Below are positions 10,800 to 22,088 of a stretch of DNA of 64,000 nt, in pieces. The notes beneath the pieces are model-generated. The model was not told the DNA's origin and ran no database searches. It saw nothing but the letters and a program-made list of their open reading frames with translations. The DNA lies in the NCBI RefSeq assembly GCF_024763615.1, contig NC_077224.1, forward strand, positions 17,639,078 to 17,703,077, given 5' to 3'. The position numbers and the translations under genes were made by a program. Origin of the DNA: Phlebotomus papatasi (taxonomy: Eukaryota; Arthropoda; Insecta; Diptera; Psychodidae). The stretch's first letter is position 1. Every line of letters begins with the position of its first letter.

Positions 10800-11857
10800 A
10801 CTTTTCACCACTTTGCGCCAGTTTTGTAACCACTTCTCGACACCCACTTGAAAAGATCCAAACTCGATTATTTTAGACAATTTTATAAAAAGAATGCATT
10901 CAACATTTCTTTTTCCTCATGATTACGATATTATTACTCACTTTAAACGATTTTGCAGTAAGTAAACAATGTAGATTTGACAAATGAAAAACTGTTACCA
11001 CTCGAATTCTCCAAAGGAGAAGAGATAAAAAGAACCAAAAAAAAATCTTACTAGGCTTCTGTTGATCACTTTCAATTTTCCCCTCTTACCCGAATTTCCT
11101 ACAGACTTTTATCTGAAAATAGAAGAAAACACCTCACAACACCACTCACGACACAGCACACTCAATATTCTTCCCAAAACTAAACTATTTCCAGATTGAG
11201 AGGATCACTCACTGCCGTAGCGAATGATTACGGGAATTCAAGTTTTTTTTTTCTTTCCTTCTTCTCCCTCTCTCTGACCCATGACCCTATAACACACCCG
11301 TAACAAAACTACGAAGTGAAGTTAGCGTTGCCTATTGAAAAGAGATAGCAACAGGTGGTAAAAGCAATTCCAGAAGATAACCACTTTTCGTCATGCCTCA
11401 TTTTTATATAAAAATAATATAAAATGAAATATTGATTAACTAAATACAAATTTTATGTATTCCACAAGTGTAATTAAATATTCAACAGACTAAGTATTTA
11501 TCCAAAAAGGTATTTTTTGCTTGATGAAAGTTTGATGCAAATTAGTGTATTTGGTAAGAAATATTTTTTTGATGCACTTGCTTAAAATATTACTCTAAAA
11601 AATGGTGAAAATCGTAAATCCAAAATTATTATTTTTCCACTCTGTACGTAGCAGCAGTAAGTGGCGAAAAGTGGGGCACTGACTGGTGAGAAGTGGTGAT
11701 TTCACCCTAAAACTTACATTTTATTAAATATTATTTATTATTTAAAGAAATTTATAAAGTTTGATAGTGATATTGAACAGTTTAAAAAATATGTGTTAGT
11801 TTAAAACCGGTTAATTTGACCGGGTCTTGGTAGATTTAGTGTTAATTTTATCTATTT

Positions 11858-12047
11858 TGGGGGGAAATAGGGCTACACTAAAAGCGCTACTTTATCACAT
11901 AATATTTCTATGGCAAGCTAAACTTTGACGTAATGTAATTTAGACAGACTAAGCAATTGTAGATCGAAATTAAAATATGGATAGGTTCAGATCCCTTTAA
12001 AGCTACGCGAAAAAATAACATTTTCAAAGTAGCCCCACCTACCCCTA
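11858..12047. mobile_element. Diverged MITE, GGGG...GGGGCTAC family
   Basis: The right end, read on the other strand, is TAGGGGTAGGTGGGGCTAC (to 12047). The left end at about 11858 reads GGGGGGAAATAGGGCTAC. Both resemble the better preserved MITE at 51917-52131. The interior of about 190 bp is non-coding. Age and indels blur the left boundary. Confidence 0.55.
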
Positions 12048-14640
12048 CCAAATTTTATTTTCACTGACAATTTTTTTCTGAAATACTGCCTAATGTTTAG
12101 CAGTTAGAATATAAGGTATAGCGTATTACTGGACATCGTTTCATTCTTCTAAGTTATTTCCACGATTTTTAAATCGACACTAAACCGTTACACATTCAGA
12201 GACTACTATAAAGCAAAAGGAAATGCATTTGATGAACATTTTAAATTACATTTTAAGTTTTCCTTACAGATCTAGATAATAGCAAACTATTTCAAGTCAC
12301 ATAATTTCTCTCATAAGAATTACAGGCTTGAATAGAGAGGAAAATTGGTGTTTGCGGTGCTATGCAAACACTTTGTGCTTTGTCTTACAAATCCTTGTTT
12401 AATTCCTTGAATTTATAAATTTTCAGGTTAGTGTAAATTATATCCTGTGGGTAGTATGATGTTGGAGGAAAGAGAATATCTGAAGTTCGTTAATTAAATG
12501 AATCCGCCTAAATAATTAATAACTGATGGCAAGATAACAAGGAAATTAATTACAATTACATACATACATGTGTTGAGGATGAATATCCACTGTATATTAT
12601 CCTAAAAGTCTCTATATGGTGCTGTGTGACTTATAGCCGGACATTTAACTGCCTAATTCCACGGGGAAAGTAAATTAATGCTGCTGCTGGTGCTGTTAAA
12701 GCGACAAGACACAATACACCACTCAAAGTGAGTCCTTATCTTTCTGGCCATGGTTCTTCCACTTGCTGTTGCTTCCTCCGTTTCACGGTATCCCATGCTG
12801 GAGAGACACGGAAGGCATCTCGGTGGCCCCAAAATTTGCCCCACCAACTGAGAATATTTATTATTTTGCTCAGAATTCCAAACCCTTTCCTAAGGAGTGA
12901 ATTTTATTCAGCTTTTTCCCTCCCATCTGGGATGGTAGTTTTCTAGTTCGCCTGTGCTTTTTTTCACGCCTCCTACCACCCCATCGTCCCTCACCTTTGC
13001 CCACGTATATTTATGGCACTCAAATTAAGTTGCAAGAATTTTCCACGGCAAAAGAAGTGAGAGATTCAACAAAATTCATCTTCCAAACACCCACCCTTTA
13101 GGTGAATGCAAAAAAAATAGATGGGCTATTTATTACATGTAGCAAGATAAATTTTGCAAAACTTGGGATGGATATCACAATGAAGATTGCACACTTTTTG
13201 GCGGACTTCTCTTGTGGAACACTGCATTGATTAATGTTGCAATTCACACAAGAGATTTTTTGTTGGCGCATTTTCCTCTCTGGAAAAATTCAACAAACAT
13301 TTTTAATGCCATACCCATGAAAAATTCCTTTGAAAGTTTATTGTGATGAGTAATTTTTCATTCGCATCATCCATTTCAGTGCCTCTGAATTATTAGTTTC
13401 GTTCATAAGCAAGGTTCTGTATGCGATATACCCAAGAAACAAAAGTTGAACACTGTAAACACGTAAAGAGGGAAAGAAACGAAATAAGGCAATCTTTCAA
13501 CACAAAAAAATAATCTTTATTTAAATCAGACTTCAGGCTAGCGGATCAACTAAGTTTTCGAAATCTAAATCTCAAATATCAACAAATTTTTTAATTCTCT
13601 CTTGGTATCTAAAGGTAATAGTATTTTATATAAAAAAACTTCATTAATGAGAAATTAAAGTAGTTCAACCATATGGCTAAACATTATGTTGGAAACCCGT
13701 ATTACGCAATTTTCAAATAAGAGGTTTTCTAGTGATTCTCCAAGATCAATTGGATTCATTCACGTTTATTAAACAATCTTAAATGAAAAATACTCAAAAA
13801 AAAATCTGGTAAAAAAATTGCAGAAGCTAAACCATTTGAACATACTGTGCCCAATGGGCAAAAGATAACTCTGACTTAAAAATGACTGATTTTTGTTCTA
13901 CTAGAAATAGTCAAAAAATTAGTCGTATTCGCGTCGAATTTTAGTCAGAGTATTACTCAAAATTGAGTTAGTAATGCATTAGTTATTTTACGGTTCTAAA
14001 AGTTACTCTTCTCTATTGCATGTGTACGAAATCGACATATTATCGATAGTGTATTGCACTATCACTGTAGATACTATTTTTTCAATAATTCTTCACATTT
14101 TCTATCGTTTTCTACTACGTTCTATGTAAATTTCTCTATTTTTTTCTCCCGATTTCACTATTCACATTTGTGAAGATTTTTGCCGTTCGGCTATTGCTGA
14201 ATGAGCTGTCCGACATGTCGAAAATATTTCAGCTGAGGAACAACAACACACAAAAATCTTTTAAAATTTTCACGAAATAGGTCATTTGAGCACGAAATTT
14301 TAATTACAGGACACTCTGAAGCAAACTCCTGAGCCACAACATTTCATTTTCCAAAGAAGAAAATGTGTTTATCATTCAAAAATTTGCCTAATTTTCACTG
14401 TGACGTGAAAACACGCAAAAGTATCAACTACTTTGCGAATCCACAGAACTGATCTATTTGCCATTTTACAAGAGAAATTTCCCCTCAGGTATGACCAGTG
14501 AGAGGAAAGACCCCATTTTGGCGCGTCATATTTTAGTCATGGGCAAGTAATCTCAGAGTTATTACGACGCCAAATGACTTTCGTAATAACCGTGATATTA
14601 CTCACCATTTTCCGTCATTCGAGGCTCTGAAGATCGTCGC
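12048..14640. other. Unique DNA with no supported gene
   Basis: I see no domain-bearing open frame. Overlapping frames at 12653-12847 and 12728-12946 lie on opposite strands and neither is recognisable. A short perfect inverted word GATAGTG/CACTATC lies at 14044-14062. TAACTCTGA-type words occur in opposite orientation near 13865 and 14548, which might mark a decayed element of about 700 bp, but the ends are too weak to call. Confidence 0.5.
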
Positions 14641-15720
14641 AGGACCCGTTCTCAGAATATCCAGAATACATACATCCAACGGCAATCTTTCTCAAAATTG
14701 CTGTTTGGGTGTGGCCAGCGCCGTCTTTATTAAGAACCTCAAAGGGAAAGCCGTCTACAGCTATTTTTTGTAAGTAAAAATCTCATAAAAATAATGGGGA
14801 AAATTGTTAATTCTGATGCAAGATCTATATCAGTATTATCTTCTTGTCAGAATTAATTTTAATAACTTAAAATTACTATTTATTTACACTTAATTCAATA
14901 TTGATTCCTAATAAAGTCACAGAAGGATTATGAGTTAGATATTGAGTTTCATTTTTAGTTTTTCTGTATTTACGCTTCTCCAAGAATTATATTCAAGATT
15001 CAGCAAGGAAATTGAAAAAGAAAGTTTTGGCCAAGAGCGAATAATATTAAGTAAAAGTGAATGAATTGTTGGCAAAAGTTGAAAAAAACTTTCAAACAAA
15101 TTTAATATCAATTTTCGTCCTTTTTAAAAAATCATTTCATGTCGGGAATACAACCACACTGCGTGCCACATCCTTGGAAAATTTTCCTCCTGAATTGTAA
15201 GTTCATACCGCTTTCATCCAAAAGTAGAATTCAAAGGCACCTCTACACTCAAGCCACTTCCTTCCATCGCTGTTGGATGTGTGTACAAATATCAGAGTTT
15301 TCCACAGTAGAACTATTAAAATTTCATTCATAGCATTATGAACTTTCTCTGACTGTAAACGACAAAAATATTAAAAAGTAATTTCCGGTCATGAAATGCA
15401 TTTCCTCTCCATTTTCTACCTAGCAACTTCACATTCTTCCCATTTGAGGCTTTTTTATTGCAAGAAATTGTGGCATTTTCTTGATTTGTTGCTTCGGTTT
15501 TGATTTTTATTTTGCTCATCATCGTCTGGAAATGACAACGTTTTTCAATTGAGTGGAACCAATTTTCAAAGAACTAGAATTTATTTAAGCCCTCGCAGAC
15601 TGAGGTAATGCTTCAAATGATCACAGTTAATGTTGTATTTTATCCGCTGTATACTATTTTAGGAGAGAACTTTAACTGAATGTTGTGAGATTGCCAAAAA
15701 TCCTGCACAAAAGAAAAATA
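14641..15720. other. AT-rich stretch without a gene
   Basis: Two 64-codon frames (15139-15333 on plus, 15328-15522 on minus) show no known domain. No transposon end or RNA gene was found. Confidence 0.55.
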
Positions 15721-16032
15721 TTGTAAAGCCCCGCCACAAAGAACATTCAACTTCTTAAACATGTTTTTCCTAATAAATTTTACCATTTTCCTCAAACGTT
15801 CCACAAACTAGTAGCACAATATTCCATAAACATCTCAATTTTAACTTTAGATTTCAAGAATAATAGGAGTTGTATTTTGTGATGTGGATTTTTAAGCCCC
15901 GCCTACAAAAAAAACTTACAAATGGAACGATAAGTCTTCTTTTTTAAACTGCCTAAAAAGTGAAGACTATGTTAATTTTCCCCAACTTTGATTTGGTAAA
16001 ATTGCTTGAGTCGTGACTACTTTATTTTACAT

Positions 16033-16182
16033 TTCGTCGGTTGCGTCTACCTCTGTCGTATCTGCATTTCTTTTGTTTCAGCATTTCACGCTAGAGGGGA
16101 CGTCTGTATTGTAGATTGCACCAAATGCAGATACAAAACAAATGCAGATACGACAGAGGTATATAGACGCAACCGACGATTT
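16033..16182. mobile_element. Foldback element, 150 bp
   Basis: The left arm TCGTCGGTTGCGTCTA and its continuation CCTCTGTCGTATCTGCATTT (16036-16070) is matched on the opposite strand by the right arm ending at about 16180, with a 4-bp insertion in the right arm. Total arm length is about 40-50 bp. It interrupts the decayed repeat of about 170 bp. The plus-strand frame across it (16006-16215) is a by-product of the hairpin. Confidence 0.75.
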
Positions 16183-16624
16183 TATGCTTGTAACCCTCAA
16201 TTTGAAGTATTTTAAGCCACGCCTACAATGCCAAATTAGAAGATTTCCCGAAACATATTTTTTCAGATTTTTGTAAATATTAGACAGAGATAAATTTACT
16301 TTATATTACACTTAGCCAAAGGGCAATGGGCAAAAGTGATCTGTGTTGTGTCTACCAATGAGACTTACAGTGGCGGCCAAAATAATAGAATCACTTTGCA
16401 AAGCTTATATTTTTTAACTTTTTTATTTTTTCCCAATTTGTTGATATAATTCTGAAGTAAAAATCTTCAAATTTTATTAGAATCGTAGAATATGGGGTAT
16501 TTTGGCAGCTAGAGGTCTCTATTTTACACAGAATACGTCAATAGTGTAATTCGATTCGGCCAAAAAATTGGAAAACTGTCATTTATGGTTTCTAAATATA
16601 GCTTTATTTAAACTTATTCAATTT

Positions 16625-16987
16625 GATGAAGATTTAAAACACGGATTATGACGTATGTTTGATTTATTCACTTATTACTTCACACGACGTTTCGGAGATG
16701 TTTATCTCCTTATATTGGAACAATTCAAAAACATTAAATAGCAACGATTTTTTCACATTATATTTATGTTAAAACTTACATGGAGATAATTGGGATAAAT
16801 CGGGTCACAAGGGATTTCTGATTTATTCCAATATAAAATTTGTAGACCTAAAGAAGGAGACAACCGAATGAAGAAAAAGAAGGACTCCGAATCGTCGTGT
16901 GAAGTAAAAAGTGAATAAATCCAAACGTGGGTCATAATCCGTGTTTTAAATCTTCATCAAATATAACTAACTGACCGTACCATTCCA
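16625..16987. mobile_element. Foldback element with decayed hammerhead-like core, copy 2
   Basis: Arms of about 110 bp start GATGAAGATTTAAAACACGG near 16626 and end with the complement near 16960. A tail of about 26 bp with GACCG (about 16961-16987) lies on one side only. Flanks AAACTTATTCAATTT (16610-16624) and AAACTTATTCGATTT (16988-17002) form a 15-bp direct duplication with one mismatch, although the last bases also belong to the arm. Both arms contain a GACGTTTCGGAGAT-like core (16686-16699 and, degraded, on the other strand at about 16885-16897), the same core as in the foldback at 31556-31867. Here the CTGANGA half is mutated in both arms. Confidence 0.7.
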
Positions 16988-17070
16988 AAACTTATTCGAT
17001 TTATTGACCACATACTTTAATTTAAATGAAAGTGGTCCTATCGTCTCGTTTAAAAATACTCCGAAAGTAG

Positions 17071-17251
17071 TTCGAACGTTCGTGCCTTCGAATAAAGTGA
17101 ATTTTGTCTTATTTTTCCTAAAAGATTTACACATTTCTATTATATATTATTTAGCTTATTATCAATTATTGATAAATATGTGATAATCATGTGTAACTCT
17201 CTTGAGAAAATTAAAAATAATTAACATTATTCGAAGCCATGAACGTTCGAA
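17071..17251. mobile_element. MITE with TTCGAACGTTC ends, copy 1
   Basis: The left end TTCGAACGTTCGTGCCTTCG (17071) is matched by the right end, read on the other strand as TTCGAACGTTCATGGCTTCG. The inverted repeat continues through AATAAAGTGAATT. A second copy with the same ends and interior lies at 57165-57349. The interior is non-coding and AT-rich with an internal palindromic centre. The outermost boundary may extend some bases beyond the coordinates given. Confidence 0.75.
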
Positions 17252-17503
17252 GGGAGATAACTTTCTTCTACGACTTATTTCGGAACGAAGGGAGTATAAT
17301 AAAACATAATTATATATTTTATATAATTAGATAAATTCTTCTTAGCTAATTTTATTCAAGAATTTAACCCGGATAAATTTGATATTTTTATCATTTTGTT
17401 GCAGGCGGTTCTTAAATTTTTCGCCATGAAATATTTTAAGCTCCACCTACAATAAGGTAAATGTCGAATCACTAACTTCATTGAAATCCCAAACTTTCTT
17501 AAA

Positions 17504-17754
17504 CACTGAGAGAAATCCGAAAAATTTAAAATAACATTCCGGAAATGTTAATTTTACCCTGCATTATTGATCCGAAATCTGTGTAAATATTATGCTTTTT
17601 ATGTGTATTATGGGTTAAAGTTACCCTGTTTCATGTTAATTTTACCCTTAAAAAGGTGTAAAATTAACAATAAAATATGTTGATATATTTTTACACCTAA
17701 AAATGTTAAAGTTACGAGGAAAAAAGTTAATTGCTCCCTCTTTTTTTCTCAGTG
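17504..17754. mobile_element. MITE with CACTGAGA ends, 251 bp
   Basis: CACTGAGAGAAA at 17504 and, on the other strand, CACTGAGAAAAA ending at 17754 form short inverted ends. The interior has repeated TTAATTTTACCCT words at about 17548 and 17636 and inverted GGTGTAAAATTAAC. There is no coding capacity. Target duplication is not clear. Confidence 0.55.
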
Positions 17755-18890
17755 AAGGGTTAAACACGTGTAAGGGTTAAAAGCAACATCTTACAACAGC
17801 AACAGTTCATCTTGAAATATCTTAAGACTCCATCAAACCACAGAAAACAGTCTCTTTGTCTATATTAATTCAACTTAATCGTCCTGCAAATATTTGATTG
17901 GATGTTTGTTCTCAGGGACTGTCTCGCCAGCCACAAACTTTCTTGAGAAAGAGATCCAAATCGCAATGATCAATAAAGTTTCATTCCCTATGAAGCCCTT
18001 TAAAGTTTCCCATTTGTGGACTCATTCTCCGTACCAATTCCCCTTTTCTTGCACCCTTGCCACGAAGAGATTTGTTTGTTTATTCCAATATTTTCCATTC
18101 TCTCAAAAATTTCCCGTCAATATAACCCATTTTTAAAATTTTCCTTCAATAAAAGTTGAACGATATGGTTTTGAACAAGTTTTCCTGAAAAATAAAATAT
18201 TACGCAATTTGTAAAATGTTTCAATGCACCATAAATCGATATTCTCGATATTATAAAATATTATGAAAAAATAAAAGGGAATTTAGTAGGAAATATTAAA
18301 ACTGAATTTCTTTAGTTTTATCGTTGATGAAAGTTTTGTTTAACATTTTATTTTTGTGGAATTGTCATAATGAAATTCTCAATTGCCTTTAAGAATTCCA
18401 AGGAGCGGAAATAATGAAAATTCATCCACATGCTCTTTCATGATAATTCGAAAAGTGACTCGTATAAGCGCATTCTTATCTATTACATAATGGAATGAAA
18501 ATGTTGGTGCACTTTTCACATTTAGACAGATGCGGAGATCCTCTTTGTCAAACATTCCCGACAACGACGACATTGGATAAAAGTTTGAGAAAATCCTTGC
18601 TTTTTCATCCGCGCTGCTTCTCATGTCAAAAGCCTTCACTTGAGGCATATAAGCGAAAATCTCACTCCAGGAAAGTTTATGCTTATTCTGGTTGAATAAA
18701 ATTCAATGGCACATGCATTTCTAGAGATAGTCATGTTGTCAAGCTCCAAATACCATTCGTAATCGTCCGTGCTTTCATTTCTGAAAACCGGAAAAAATAT
18801 AAAATTATAGTTCGAGCGGTTCGAGCAACCATATTGTTTCTTCAAAATTCTATTCTAATGGTGCTATTGTGCTATTTCAATGAAAAATGA
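17755..18890. other. Unique AT-rich DNA without a supported gene
   Basis: Overlapping opposite-strand frames of 66-89 codons between 17894 and 18845 have no recognisable domain. No repeat is evident. Confidence 0.55.
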
Positions 18891-18898
18891 AAATGGGA

Positions 18899-20265
18899 AA
18901 TCTTTCTCGTGAAATTTTTTTAGCACATAATTGTATGTCAAGTGCTTTATCATAATTTGCTTTTTTAGCTGAGATTCTTTACAATCTCAGCTTTTGTGAT
19001 CACAGGCGAAATCTTACCTCGTCAGATCGGTCCCAAATTTTGGATTTACACGTTTTGACACTCTTAGATCACGAAAATCATGTGTACTAAAAAATCGATT
19101 TTCGTGGACGTTCCGTCCGTCCGTTTTTTGGTCTTCCCCACACAGACTATTTAACACTTCGTAGAACCCTAACTAAAAGTGTCACGGAAGGACCAAGTGG
19201 CAGCCGCTGCCATCGGATTTTACATAATATTTTGATAATTTTAATTATATTTTAACATTCGGAACTTAAGTCAGTTCTTTTCTAGTGTCTGAATCAGAAA
19301 TTTCACCTCCTTGGGTACTGTATCTAAATATTTTTAACCATTCGATGTTGTCATCTTTATCAGAATCATGGAGTCAGGGAAAGTGGTGTGCCTTTGGATG
19401 CGGCAGCCTTTGAATGTTTCAATTTTTCCCTTATTTTTCAAAGCAAAAATTATACTTTATGAACAATAGTTAATACTATTAACTATTTTCTATTAACTTC
19501 GCTTAACAAAATGGATTTTTAGCTTTGGGAAGTAAGAGAAAAATTGAATAATTCCCAAAATTATTCATATTTCCCAATTCAATATTTCCCATAATTCTTC
19601 TCAATAATTTGCAAAAACACTTTCAATTTGTTCTTTTAAGGCTTTTATACACTAACAATCAAGAAAATTACATCTGCAGAACGTCAAAGTCCCATATAAA
19701 ATGCATATGGCAGCAACTGCCACTTGGTCCTTCCGAGTGCAGTTTTTTGTTTTTGCAATATATTTACATTAATATTTAATTTTTATTAAAAATTTTATAA
19801 CGAAAAAATAGCCAGATAAATTCTGCACGCATTCAATCAGGCATCCAGGCGAAATGATATATTCTTCACTATAAAAAATTAAATTGAAAACTAAATTGGC
19901 AGCGGCTGCCACTAGGGTCCTTCCAAGTGTTAAAATAGAAAATGACCAGTGAAAAGCCCAGATAAGCTTATGGTAGCTAAGATTCTCTACATGTGACCTC
20001 GAAATGCGTGCAACTCGGGGTGCTTGCAATTCGGAAAAAAAATTGGGAAACGAAATTGAATTTTGGGGGTAAGGAATCGCGTCGAGCCAATTTTATCCAT
20101 TTCGGTGGCCGAGAACCATTTGGTCGACGAGATTATTTACCCGGAAAATTCAACTCATAATCGAATTTTCACACATTCCGAGTTGCAAGCATTCCGAGTT
20201 GCACGCATTTCGAGGTTACCTGTAAAGAATCTCAGCTACCATAAGCTTATATGGGCTTATCACTG
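18899..20265 (+). mobile_element. Diverged single copy of the 1.8-kb TAG[CG]TGAGATTC element, composite
   Basis: The 5' end is the hairpin TAGCTGAGATTCTTTAC at 18966 followed by AATCTCAGC. The 3' end is GTAAAGAATCTCAGCTA at about 20224-20240 followed by CCATAAGC. Both termini match the pattern of the 22.1-27.8 kb elements, where G replaces C. A GTCCGTCCGTCC-like tract near 19116 sits where those have GGCCGGCC. A piggyBac-type MITE (19155-19929) sits inside. An inverted partial copy of the 3' end lies at about 19943-20040, opposite 20160-20265. A leader word TTTTTTAGCACATAA at 18917 also occurs at 20382. No coding sequence was found; the superfamily is unknown to me. Confidence 0.7.
19155..19929. 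mobile_element. TTAA-flanked (piggyBac-type) MITE, 775 bp
   Basis: TTAA lies at 19151-19154 and 19930-19933. Read inward, the right end is CACTTGGAAGGACCCTAGTG followed by GCAGCCGCTGCC. The left end is CACTTCG, then about 30 extra bases, then GGAAGGACCAAGTGGCAGCC. A third copy of the end in right-hand orientation lies inside at about 19708-19740. The TTAA target points to the piggyBac superfamily. The interior is non-coding. Confidence 0.75.
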
Positions 20266-20895
20266 GTTTTTATGTTGGTTTCTGTCACGGCTATTTGGCA
20301 GTTTCAGAACACGGCAAGGACTGTCAGAAGAATAGAGACAAAAACCAGTTCAGATAGAAATCTTTCTCCTAAACATGTTTTTTAGCACATGACATATCAA
20401 GTGCTTTTGCATAATCTACTTTCCTTTGTGTTGGTTTCCATCAGGATTGTTTGATGGTTTTAGAACACGGTGAGGACTAGCTAAAACAGTTAAGACACGA
20501 ACCAGTTGAAACAGAAATATTTGTTCTGAACATTTTTTTTAGTACATGACTAGTCTCAAACTGTTTAGTACATGTCTGTTTTTTTGTTAGTTCCTATCTC
20601 GACTGTTTGGTGGTTTTAAAACACGACAAAAATTGCCAATAACTGTCGAGACAGGAACCAACAGAAAGAGAAGTAGATAATACAAACACACCTTTACACA
20701 GCCATGTGCTAACAAAAATCTTCATTAGAAAGATTTCTGTCTCAATTGGTTCGTGTCTCAACAGTTTTTGGTCAGTCCTCGCCGTGTTCTAAAACCAAAA
20801 CCACTAAAAAGTCGTGACAGAAACCAACACCAAAAAAGTAGATTATGCAAAATTACTTGAGATAGAGTCATGTACTAAAAAAATGTTAAGGGAAA
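20266..20895. repeat. Large imperfect inverted repeat made of GTTGGTTTCTGTC units
   Basis: Three direct units near 20270, 20433 and 20590 share the order GTTGGTTTC ... GGTTTTAGAACACGG ... AACCAGTTGA ... AGAAAT. A further unit at about 20735-20895 is inverted. The left region from about 20371 pairs with the right region to about 20890 over roughly 240 bp, at an estimated three quarters identity by eye. Each unit is itself a small inverted repeat (CTCGACTG/ ACTGTCGAG). It looks like a foldback element with duplicated ends. Non-coding. Confidence 0.6.
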
Positions 20896-21266
20896 TGTAA
20901 TCTTGCGTCATAAAATGCAGATATAAAGAAAATGAAAAAATGAAATAATAACAGACGGTAAGAAGACTTTATCTTAGGCACGAGCTTTTTGGGGAAGTGA
21001 ACCAAGACATACTGCTGCACTGTACAGTGCCTTATAAGGGTTTCACACCTAAGGCTTAGCCATATGGCTTAACTTCTCTCTAATATCTTATCAGTCAAGA
21101 TTTTTTGGAAAATTTTGACTTAGGATTGGATTATAGGGCAAACCCAGCGAGCATAGTTAGCAGAAAAAACAGCATTTTCTTGCTGAATCGGTCTGCTGGC
21201 CAGTCAGCAGCTCTCGAACAAAAAGTGCTAAGCAAATACATGAATATGGCACAGTTTAGCGCCCGC

Positions 21267-22088
21267 TTTATTCTGAGGAAATATTCAGTCGAGGGTTATT
21301 AAATTATTCATTATTTATAAAAAAATATGTTTTTTCCTTTGAAAAAAGCATATTTTCCTCAATTTTCGAAATTAAAAATTGGCATTTTTCCTGAAACAAC
21401 CATCGATGTATTATGCTCACATTCGGTCACAACTAATGTAATTGATCTCGAAACAGGATTTTTCTACATTTTTAACTTATTTATGGTAAATAAAGTTGCA
21501 GAAGCATTAAAAAATCATTTTAAAAGTTGTGGCTCCCCTACTAAGTAAGTTCAATGATGCTTTTAAAAATACTACAAAAAATAAAATATTTTTGGATTAT
21601 AAATTTTCTGAATCGAATTTTTGCGCAAGAAATTACTTTTATTATCGCGGTAAAATAGCAAATAACCAATTATTGTTTTTCTTAATACTCCACGTATACT
21701 TTTTTAAATAAAAAAATATTCAATTTGATGATTCATTTTTTAAATTAATATGACACGTGTTAATATATTTTAGAAAAGAGATTTTAAATACCTTTAAAGT
21801 CAGGAAAATATCCTAATTTGTTGGAAATGATTTGAGTCAACTGTACCATTAAATGAAAGTCATATAGGCTCTAAATTCCATATGTTCTTAGTCTTTTGGT
21901 ATTTAAATGGGGTTCCGAAGTTTTTTCAATATTTCTCGAATTTAGAATTCGTGAAATATCAAAATATCTTGAAAATTCCCAAGAATTTCTTGGGTTATTA
22001 ATATTCTGAAATCAGCAGACAAGAATTTTTGGCAATGCAATTTTAATTTAGATGTAGTATATTTTTTTGTAAATGGAGTCATAATATT
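21267..22088. other. AT-rich DNA inside the nest, no supported gene
   Basis: Two phenylalanine- and lysine-rich frames, 73 and 60 codons (21327-21548 and 21529-21711), lie in different frames and resemble no family I know. They could be remains of whatever inserted into the CCCAGCGAGC MITE, but there is no motif to prove it. Confidence 0.45.

Larger units (their letters stand above)
9563..11707 (-). mobile_element. TA-flanked inverted-repeat element, copy A (interrupted by a LINE)
   Basis: TA dinucleotides at 9561-9562 and 11708-11709 bound an element with about 25-bp imperfect inverted ends: TAGGGTAGAGTAACCACTTA on the left, and on the other strand TAGGGTGAAATCACCACTTC. Read on the minus strand it aligns along its length with copy B (31148-32310). 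Without the 1134-bp LINE insertion at 9666-10799 it is about 1.0 kb. It is non-coding apart from that insertion. The word CACTTNTCGCC and variants recur near both ends and inside. The TA target suggests the Tc1/mariner supergroup (inference). Confidence 0.85.
15720..17460. repeat. Decayed tandem repeat marked by AAGCCCCGCCTACAA
   Basis: Variants of AAGCCCCGCCTACAA occur at about 15726, 15895, 16215 and 17438. The first two are about 169 bp apart. The second and third are about 320 bp apart, of which 150 bp is an inserted foldback, again leaving about 170 bp. The rest of each unit is poorly conserved. I read it as an ancient array of about 170 bp units later invaded by three elements. Confidence 0.45.

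Noticed and set aside
10800..10880. N-terminal 27 residues of the reverse transcriptase fragment as LINE protein
   Set aside because: The same DNA is present in copy B of the surrounding TIR element without any LINE, so it predates the LINE insertion.
21327..21711. Two phenylalanine-rich frames as a split transposase
   Set aside because: They are in different frames, have no catalytic or DNA-binding motif, and are in AT-rich DNA where such frames are expected.
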